64,000 nt of DNA. It comes from Pacificitalea manganoxidans (GTDB lineage: Bacteria; Pseudomonadota; Alphaproteobacteria; Rhodobacterales; Rhodobacteraceae). A model generated the notes under the pieces. The model did no database searches. It saw only the letters and a list, made by a program, of their open reading frames with translations, and was not told where the DNA came from. The stretch covers positions 2,170,001-2,234,000 of the forward strand of contig NZ_CP021404.1 in the NCBI RefSeq assembly GCF_002504165.1. Direction: 5' to 3'. Below are positions 58,255 to 64,000 of the stretch, piece after piece. Positions within the stretch are counted from its first letter, which is position 1; each line of letters starts with the position of its first letter. Both the position numbers and the translations under genes were made by a program.

Positions 58255-59360
58255 TCGCCCTGCGTTTCTGACACCGGGGCGTCGCCGTCACGCGCGGCGC
58301 GCTCCTCCTCCGTCAGATAGGCCGGATCGACCTGCTCATGACCGTGATGGCGTTCCTGATGGACCGCCATCGCCCAGACGATCAGCGGGATCGCGACGAA
58401 CCCGCCAATCGGCCCCCAGAGCCACAGCCAGAAAATCAGCGACAGAAACAGCAGCAGCGGATTGACCCGCATATGCCGCCCCAGAACCGTGGGCGTCACG
58501 AACTGACCTTCGCACATGTTCAGCGTCACATAGATCGCGGCGGGGGCAAAGCTCATCGCGCCATCGAACACCATCATCCCGGCCACGATCAGCACCCCGG
58601 CGGTGATCAACGGCCCGAGGTAGAGGATGAAGTTCATCAAAAACGCGCAAAGCCCCCAAAGCCACGCCGACGGCATGCCGATGGCCATCAGCGCCGCCGC
58701 GACCAGCACGCCGAACACCGCGTTGATCGTGGTCACGGCGATGAAATAGCGCGACACCCGATATTCGGCTTTTTGCAAACCTTCGACCGAGACCGGCCCC
58801 GGCAGCTTCGCCCCCCACTGATATAGCTGGTGACGCGACAGCAGGAAAAAGAACAGCGACCCGGCAAAGACCAGCGTCTGCGCGGCAAAGGCCGGGGCGT
58901 AAAGCAGCGCGTCGGTCACGGTCGGCAATTCGACCTGCTCCGCCATATCCGCGCCTTGCGCCGGGGTGTCCCCGGGCGCGATGGCTTCGGTCACTTCCTT
59001 GGTGACTTCGGTCAGGCCGGTCAGGATCGACTGCATCGACCGGATCGTGTCGCGCGCCTCGAACCAGAAGCTGGAGCCACGGGTCAGCAGATCCCCGACG
59101 AAGGGCTGCACCAGCAGCACCAGCGCCGCCACCCCCGTCAGCGCAAAGACAAGGCTCAGCAACGCGGTGACAGCGGGCGGCACGCCGATGCGTTCCAGCA
59201 TATCGGCCAAGGGCGCCAGCACGATCCCCACCACCAGCGCCAGCGTCAGCGGCGCCACGATATCTTCGAGCAGGTCGAGCGCGGTCACCACCACCACAAT
59301 CGCGATAAGGTATAGCGCCCAGCGCACCGCCGGGTGATCGTCATGGATAAGTTTCGTCAC
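58233..59360 (-). CDS. AI-2E-family (PerM) transporter
   Basis: 375 residues with about eight transmembrane segments. The family pattern is clear: paired N-terminal helices (ALYLIAIVVVVTALDLLEDI, LALVVGIVLAPLADMLERI), a long periplasmic region, FFFLLSRHQLYQWG, and the C-terminal LMNFILYLGPLITAGVLIVA and GPIGGFVAIPLIVWAM blocks. The substrate is unknown. GTG 59360 is assumed because conservation starts there; an ATG at 59423 in the same frame is the alternative. Confidence 0.85.
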   Translation of the reverse strand: MTKLIHDDHPAVRWALYLIAIVVVVTALDLLEDIVAPLTLALVVGIVLAPLADMLERIGVPPAVTALLSLVFALTGVAALVLLVQPFVGDLLTRGSSFWFEARDTIRSMQSILTGLTEVTKEVTEAIAPGDTPAQGADMAEQVELPTVTDALLYAPAFAAQTLVFAGSLFFFLLSRHQLYQWGAKLPGPVSVEGLQKAEYRVSRYFIAVTTINAVFGVLVAAALMAIGMPSAWLWGLCAFLMNFILYLGPLITAGVLIVAGMMVFDGAMSFAPAAIYVTLNMCEGQFVTPTVLGRHMRVNPLLLFLSLIFWLWLWGPIGGFVAIPLIVWAMAVHQERHHGHEQVDPAYLTEEERAARDGDAPVSETQGDQAAPPL

Positions 59361-59546
59361 GGGGCCCGCCTGTCTGCTTCTGCCAAGGGAACGTGCAGTG
59401 CAAAGACACAGTTCCTCCGCCACGCCCCGCAGGCGGCTTACCGTGGGGACAGGCAGGGACAGGGGTGGCAGGTGAACAGGGTGCCGATTGAACCGAGTGC
59501 CGGGCTAACGGGGCGCCGAATGAACGAGGCGCCGGGTGAGCGGGGC

Positions 59547-60170
59547 TTAGCTGCCCCAGATCACCTTCACATAGTTGCGGGTCTCGCGGTAGGGCGGCAC
59601 GCCGCCATGCTTGTCCACCGCACCCGGCCCGGCATTATAGGCCGCTAGCGCCAGCTTCCAGCTGCCATAGCGGTCATACATCGCCTTCAGATACCGCGCG
59701 CCCCCGTCCAGATTCTGGTGCGGGTCGTTGGGGTCGACGCCCAGCTTGCGCGCCGTGGCGGGCATCAACTGCGCCAGCCCCATCGCGCCCTTGTGCGACC
59801 GTGCGCCGGAATTCCAGCCGCTTTCCTGCTGCACCAACCGGGCAAACAGATCCTCGGGGATGCCATGCCGCCGGGCTGCGGCCTTGGCCATCGACAGGTA
59901 TGGCCCGTTATATTTGCCGACATAGGCCGGGCCGGAGGTCTTCGACGGGGTGCGGATGGTCGGCGGTTGCAGCCGCACCGACGCCGCGTATTGCGATGAC
60001 GCGCGACTGTCGAGAAGCCGTGTCTGCGTCGAAAAGAGCCGCGCGCGCGATTTCGACGAAACCGTGGTTTCGGCCTGCACCGGCCTGACATCCACCGTCG
60101 TTCCCAGAACCATCCCCGCGGTCATCAACACGGCCACGCGCAGGGCGCGGCCCGATCTCCGATACATCAT
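59547..60170 (-). CDS. Lytic transglycosylase
   Basis: 207 residues, secreted ([20 protein letters not shown] signal region). A C-terminal SLT domain cleaves peptidoglycan glycan strands: the catalytic Glu is in [20 protein letters not shown], then [13 protein letters not shown] and [23 protein letters not shown] 60170 has GGGGA upstream; an adjacent ATG lies at 60167. Stands alone between the permease and a cytochrome b gene. Confidence 0.92.
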   Translation of the reverse strand: MMYRRSGRALRVAVLMTAGMVLGTTVDVRPVQAETTVSSKSRARLFSTQTRLLDSRASSQYAASVRLQPPTIRTPSKTSGPAYVGKYNGPYLSMAKAAARRHGIPEDLFARLVQQESGWNSGARSHKGAMGLAQLMPATARKLGVDPNDPHQNLDGGARYLKAMYDRYGSWKLALAAYNAGPGAVDKHGGVPPYRETRNYVKVIWGS

Positions 60171-60333
60171 GATATCTGTCCCCAACACTGTCCCGTGCGG
60201 GCCCGGCGATCTAAGCCGCCAGCGGCCACGACCGTTTAACTATACCCGAAAAACCCCGGTGATCCAGACCCGCGCGCGCTCTGCCGCCCCCCTGTTCGGG
60301 GGGGGGTGGCGCATGGGCCCGCGCAACGCAGGC

Positions 60334-60864
60334 TCACTTGCGCAGGTGCTTGCGCCCAGTAATCATCGCGCTGACAAGGTTCACGCCTGTCTTGCGGCTT
60401 TCCCAGATCACAGCCGCGATATGCAGGACCACGCAGAACTGCGCCCAGATCACCAGCGCCTCATGCGCCTCCTCGGCGGCGTCGCGCAGATCTTCGCCGC
60501 CCACGGTCATCCCCCAGCCGCTCAGCCCCAGCGCCAGCATCGTCGCCAGCAGATTGTAGATCATCAGCGCCCCCAGGGGCGTATGGCCCAGATGGCGCTG
60601 CACCCGGCCTGCCAACTCATCGCGCACCTGCCCCATCGCGGCACGGGCAGAGGGCGGGAAATCGCTGAACCGCGCGTGCCGGGTGCCGATCAGCCCCCAG
60701 ATCACCCGGATCACCACCAGCCCGACCACGCCATAGCCCACCCAGCGATGCGGCGCGCCGTCGTCATCGGTGAAAAACGCATTGGCCGTGAACCCGGCCA
60801 CCAGCGACCAGTGAAACAGCCGCACCACCGGGTCCCAGACCCTGATCCCCTGCCCCCTGCGCAT
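60334..60864 (-). CDS. Cytochrome b561-like membrane protein
   Basis: 176 residues with four transmembrane helices and haem-ligand histidines in VRLFHWSLVAGF, APHRWVGYG, EEAHEALVIWAQFCVVLHIA. This is the Ni/Fe-hydrogenase-type b-cytochrome fold, which usually passes electrons from quinol to a partner. No partner gene is adjacent. ATG 60864. Confidence 0.88.
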   Translation of the reverse strand: MRRGQGIRVWDPVVRLFHWSLVAGFTANAFFTDDDGAPHRWVGYGVVGLVVIRVIWGLIGTRHARFSDFPPSARAAMGQVRDELAGRVQRHLGHTPLGALMIYNLLATMLALGLSGWGMTVGGEDLRDAAEEAHEALVIWAQFCVVLHIAAVIWESRKTGVNLVSAMITGRKHLRK

Positions 60865-61070
60865 TGGTTGCGTGCTCCCCTCGCTCTCCGGCCCCGCGCC
60901 TTTATGCGCGCGGTGCAGTCCGCCGATCCTGACCGACGACGGCGGGGAAGGCCAGAATTCACCTTTCCTTCATCCCGGCGGGGTGGTGTAACCCTAGAAC
61001 TTCAGCAGCCGGATTCGACGGATCCGGCAGATGCACGATCATCAGCACGAACACAGCCACGGGGAGCGAC

Positions 61071-61592
61071 ATGGCAGGATCGGTGAACAAGGTAATCATC
61101 GTCGGCAATCTGGGCCGCGATCCCGAGGTGCGGACCTTCCAGAATGGCGGCAAGGTCTGCAACCTGCGGATCGCGACCTCTGAAAACTGGAAGGATCGCA
61201 ACACCGGCGAGCGCCGCGAGAAGACCGAATGGCATTCGGTCGCGATCTTCTCCGAGCCGCTCGCCCGGATCGCGGAGCAGTATCTGCGCAAGGGCTCGAA
61301 GGTCTATATCGAAGGCCAGTTGGAAACCCGCAAATGGCAGGACCAGTCCGGTCAGGACCGCTATTCCACCGAGGTGGTGCTGCGTCCCTACCGTGGCGAA
61401 CTGACCCTGCTCGACGGGCGCAATGACGGCGGCTCCGGCGGTGGCAACTACGGTGGTAGCTCCGGCGGCGGCTACCCCGATGATCGCGGCGGTCCCTCCG
61501 GTGGCTATGGCGGTGGCTCCAGCGGCGGTTACGGCGGTGGCTCCGGTGGCGGCTCCCCCAGCAGCGATCTCGACGACGAGATCCCGTTCTAA
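61071..61592 (+). CDS. ssb: Single-stranded DNA-binding protein
   Basis: 173 residues: OB-fold ([60 protein letters not shown], about 1-110), a Gly/Ser/Tyr-rich disordered linker, and the acidic partner-binding tip [11 protein letters not shown] 61071. A 7-bp inverted repeat GCCGGAT/ATCCGGC (61008-61028) lies in the leader. No LexA-type GTTC-N7-GTTC box was found. Confidence 0.96.
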   Translation: MAGSVNKVIIVGNLGRDPEVRTFQNGGKVCNLRIATSENWKDRNTGERREKTEWHSVAIFSEPLARIAEQYLRKGSKVYIEGQLETRKWQDQSGQDRYSTEVVLRPYRGELTLLDGRNDGGSGGGNYGGSSGGGYPDDRGGPSGGYGGGSSGGYGGGSGGGSPSSDLDDEIPF

Positions 61593-61619
61593 GCCAACCC
61601 GGCCCTTACGACGCATAAG

Positions 61620-61657
61620 AAAGGCCGCGCGGGACATCCCCGGCGCGGCCTTTTTCT
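61620..61657 (+). terminator. Terminator between ssb and aroB
   Basis: AAAGGCCGCGC pairs with GCGCGGCCTTT, loop of about 12, followed by T on the plus strand and by TTTCTTAT on the minus strand, so it can serve both convergent genes. Confidence 0.85.
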
Positions 61658-61720
61658 ATCGACTGCTTCGGCTCGAACGCGAACGCGCCCCCCGCGGGCC
61701 CGGGCGGCGCGCGGCTGCGC

Positions 61721-62866
61721 TCAGGCCTGACGCGGACGCGCCAGCGCGTCGTCCAGCACCGTCCGCACCACATCGCGCGGCACGTCCGAGGTGACGAAAG
61801 CCTGCCCGATCCCGCGCGCAAGGATAAAGCGCAGCTGACCGTCGATCACCTTCTTGTCCTGCCCCATCAGATCCAGCAGCGCCTCCGCATCCGGCAATTC
61901 GCCGGGAATGTCGGCAAGGTCGGTCTTCATGCCCATCGCGGTCAGATGGGCCCGGATGCGGGAGGGCTCCTCCTGCGGGCACAGACCCAGCCGGGAGGAC
62001 AGCTCGAACGCCAAGGCACACCCAATCGCCACCCCCTCGCCATGCAGCAGACGGTCGGAATAGCCCGTCGCCTTCTCCAGCGCGTGACAGAAGGTATGGC
62101 CAAGGTTCAGCAGCGCGCGGTCGCCCTGCTCGGTCTCGTCGCGCACCACGATTTCGGCCTTCATTTCAACCGAACGGGCCACGGCATGCAGCCGCGCGGC
62201 GCGGTCGCCGGCCAGCATCGCGGGGCCGTTCTGCTCCAGCCAGTCGAAAAACGCCGCATCGCCCAGCAGCCCGTATTTCACCACTTCGCCATAGCCCGAC
62301 CGGAAGTCCCGGTCCGGCAACGTGTCGAGCGCGGCGATATCGGCCAGCACCAGCGCGGGCTGATGAAACGCGCCGATCAGGTTCTTGCCAAGCGTGGAAT
62401 TGATACCGGTCTTGCCGCCGACGGAACTGTCCACCTGGGCCAGAAGCGAGGTTGGGATCTGCACAAAACGCACACCCCGCCGCAGCACTGCCGCCGCAAA
62501 CCCCACCAGATCGCCAATGACACCGCCGCCAAGCGCGATCACCACATCGCGGCGCTCGACCTTTTGCGCGATGAGCCATTCGACCGCATGGGAAAACTGC
62601 TCCCACCCTTTCGTCGATTCGCCCGGTGGCAGCGCCAGCGACGTCACCGTGATGCCCGCCGCCTCCAACCCTTCGGTCAACGCGGCCAGATGCGCCTGCG
62701 CGACATTCTCATCCGTGATCACCGCCACACGGGGCCGGGCCAGCAGCGGCGCGATATGCTCCGCCGCCTGCGCGATCAGCCCGGCTCCGATACGCACCTC
62801 ATAGGCGCGTCCCTCCAGCGGCACGGCCACATCGCGGCGGGCAAAGGATGTGGACAGATCAGCCAT
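61721..62866 (-). CDS. aroB: 3-dehydroquinate synthase
   Basis: Second step of the shikimate pathway, converting DAHP to 3-dehydroquinate with NAD and a metal. 381 residues: LPPGESTKGWEQFSHAVEWL, VIALGGGVIGDLVGFAAAVL, QIPTSLLAQVDSSVGGKTGI, GYGEVVKYGLL and the metal-ligand histidine in LNLGHTFCHALEKATGYSDR. ATG 62866 shares a base with the aroK stop. Confidence 0.97.
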   Translation of the reverse strand: MADLSTSFARRDVAVPLEGRAYEVRIGAGLIAQAAEHIAPLLARPRVAVITDENVAQAHLAALTEGLEAAGITVTSLALPPGESTKGWEQFSHAVEWLIAQKVERRDVVIALGGGVIGDLVGFAAAVLRRGVRFVQIPTSLLAQVDSSVGGKTGINSTLGKNLIGAFHQPALVLADIAALDTLPDRDFRSGYGEVVKYGLLGDAAFFDWLEQNGPAMLAGDRAARLHAVARSVEMKAEIVVRDETEQGDRALLNLGHTFCHALEKATGYSDRLLHGEGVAIGCALAFELSSRLGLCPQEEPSRIRAHLTAMGMKTDLADIPGELPDAEALLDLMGQDKKVIDGQLRFILARGIGQAFVTSDVPRDVVRTVLDDALARPRQA

Positions 62867-63426
62867 CAGGCCTCCTCAAGTTCCAAGACGTCAGGACGGG
62901 TCAACAGCGCTTCGATCACCTTCTCGGCGGTGTCGGTCACGGCATAATGCGGCAAGGCGCGCACCTTCAGATCGGCCTGCGCATATATCGGGCCACGCTT
63001 GGCGATCAGATCTTGCAAAGTGCGGCGCGGATCGGCGGTGCGCAGCAGCGGGCGGCTGTCTTTGTGGCGCACCCGGTTCCACAGCAGATCCTCATCGGCA
63101 TCGAGAAGAACGGAAACCCCGCGCTCGGAAATCATTTCGCGGTTGGCCTCGGACAGAAACGCGCCGCCCCCCGTGGACAGGATGCCGCGTTCGTCATCCA
63201 GCAGCCGCGAAATCACCTGACTTTCCTTGGCGCGAAAAAATCCCTCGCCGTCGCGGGCGAAAATTTCCGCAATCGACATATTCGCCGCTTTTTCGATTGC
63301 GGCGTCGCTGTCGAGGAACGGCACAGCCAGACGCTTGGCAAGCACGGTGCCCACCGCGGTCTTGCCTGCGCCCATCATTCCGACCAGCACCACCGTCTTT
63401 TTGAGCCGCATCTGCAACGGCACCAT
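62866..63426 (-). CDS. aroK: Shikimate kinase
   Basis: Phosphorylates shikimate. 186 residues: P-loop VLVGMMGAGKTAVG, shikimate-binding FLDSDAAIEK and STGGGAFLSE, lid motif RPLLRTADP. The start is uncertain between ATG 63426 and ATG 63411 (MRLKKTVVL). Operon aroK-aroB, overlapping. Divergent from a small membrane-protein gene across about 110 bp of AT-rich promoter sequence. Confidence 0.95.
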   Translation of the reverse strand: MVPLQMRLKKTVVLVGMMGAGKTAVGTVLAKRLAVPFLDSDAAIEKAANMSIAEIFARDGEGFFRAKESQVISRLLDDERGILSTGGGAFLSEANREMISERGVSVLLDADEDLLWNRVRHKDSRPLLRTADPRRTLQDLIAKRGPIYAQADLKVRALPHYAVTDTAEKVIEALLTRPDVLELEEA

Positions 63427-63536
63427 CCTGCCTAACAAAAATTTGCGCCTCTGAATGGCGTGAACTCGCCGGAATTGCCATATATAAACAGAAAGAAATC
63501 GCACGCGAGAGGCGGAAAGGATTTGGGGCAGCACCT

Positions 63537-63671
63537 ATGGGCAAGCTTATCAAGTTATTGTTGATCCTTGTTATTCTGGGCGGACTGGCGCTTATCGGCT
63601 TCGCCTATCTGGGCGATCTGACGCCAAGCCAGACCGAAGTTACGGAGCCTGTTACGCTCGATGTGGACTGA
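63537..63671 (+). CDS. Small single-helix membrane protein
   Basis: 44 residues: GKLIKLLLILVILGGLALIG is one transmembrane segment, followed by a short acidic tail (TPSQTEVTEPVTLDVD). AAAGGA lies upstream of ATG 63537, though rather far. The end overlaps the start of the next gene by 11 bases. Divergent from aroK. Function unknown. Confidence 0.65.
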   Translation: MGKLIKLLLILVILGGLALIGFAYLGDLTPSQTEVTEPVTLDVD

Positions 63672-64000
63672 CCAACGGGGATTGAAACGTCTCGCAGCGG
63701 CGCTCTGCGCGCTGCAAATGGCGTTCCCCGCTGCCGCACAGCAGCGCGATGAGCCGCTTTCCGTAATCGACTGGCTGTCGAATTCCGTGGCGACCCCGGT
63801 CGTCGCCGCGCGCCCGCATGAGGCACCGATTTCCGACAATGCGCTCCCCGCCGATGTGACGGTGCGGCCCTTGGGCGCGCCCGCCCCCGATGCGGTGGGG
63901 CTGTTTTCACCCAATGTGTCGGGGCTCAGCCGGGATTTCTGGGCCGGGTCCGAGCCTGAGCGCATCATGGAGCTTATCCGCAGCATGCCCGCCGAACCGC
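63661..64000 (+). CDS. Secreted hypothetical protein, 3' end outside window
   Basis: The frame starts at ATG 63661, is open to the window end, and overlaps the preceding small gene, suggesting coupling. A signal peptide is visible (LAAALCALQMAFPAAAQQ). The first about 95 mature residues (LSVIDWLSNSVATPVVAARP, then FWAGSEPERIMELIRSMPAE) do not identify a family. In Rhodobacterales a larger exported protein commonly lies here beside aroK. Confidence 0.7.
   Translation, partial: MWTDQRGLKRLAAALCALQMAFPAAAQQRDEPLSVIDWLSNSVATPVVAARPHEAPISDNALPADVTVRPLGAPAPDAVGLFSPNVSGLSRDFWAGSEPERIMELIRSMPAEP

Noticed and set aside
60287-60306. C6/G9 homopolymer hairpin as a phase-variation tract
   Set aside because: It lies between genes, outside any reading frame, and no promoter spacer could be assigned.
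60960-61070. LexA (SOS) box upstream of ssb
   Set aside because: No GTTC-N7-GTTC or related motif found; only a 7-bp inverted repeat.

Overview
The window reads as chromosomal DNA of a high-G+C alphaproteobacterium, most probably a Rhodobacterales (Rhodobacter/Paracoccus/Roseobacter-type) species. Supporting signs are the trmFO, GapR, DUF2155, NDUFA12-like and DUF2852 genes, adjacent RlmI-like and PIN-domain genes with a DUF1127-like small protein just upstream, an Entner-Doudoroff edd-eda pair, and NasTS-controlled nitrate assimilation. Codon use is strongly GC-biased throughout. No rRNA, tRNA, IS, prophage or CRISPR was recognised.

Layout. 1-11.2 kb: 5'-truncated gyrA, a LysR-type regulator, a DoxX-like membrane protein, trmFO, a methyltransferase plus gluQRS, hisI, an Fe-S scaffold, and a minus-strand group (small lipoprotein, RlmI-like methyltransferase, PIN protein). 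11-18 kb: a DUF1127-like 54-residue protein, edd-eda behind a promoter whose spacer holds a 12-bp palindrome, glnE with a small overlapping gene, and a YbaK-type deacylase. 18-28 kb: DUF2852 and RDD proteins, bpt, a YHS-domain copper-type P-ATPase, an L,D-transpeptidase, tig and a DMT permease. Into this stretch are scattered at least seven recognisable copies, plus one doubtful one, of a structured repeat of about 165 bp, arranged in three short tandem arrays. 28-33 kb: gapR, a degenerate FadJ-like protein, and small genes.

33-48 kb is a complete nitrate/nitrite assimilation locus: nasT-nasS; a leader with one good ANTAR-type hexaloop hairpin, a second partial one and an intrinsic terminator; then nrtA, nrtB, a double-ATPase nrtCD, nirB, nirD, nasA, a TrpD2/YbiB-like gene and cysG. 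NasS would sense nitrate and release NasT, which would antiterminate the leader RNA. NrtABC(D) imports nitrate, NasA and NirBD reduce it to ammonium, and CysG makes the siroheme for NirB. MoaA at 56.5-57.5 kb serves molybdenum cofactor synthesis, which NasA needs.

48-64 kb: dnaG and rpoD, separated by a control region with seven GANTC (CcrM) sites and a perfect DnaA box; then rmuC, aat, DUF2155, NDUFA12-like, moaA, an AI-2E-family permease, a lytic transglycosylase, a cytochrome b, ssb, aroK-aroB, and a secreted protein cut by the window end.

The most interesting features are the dispersed fold-back repeat family, the GANTC/DnaA-box cluster in front of rpoD, the ANTAR leader of the nas operon, a FadJ homologue that appears to have lost catalytic residues, and three independent short-period tandem repeats (in dnaG, in the fadJ-like gene and between nrtA and nrtB).
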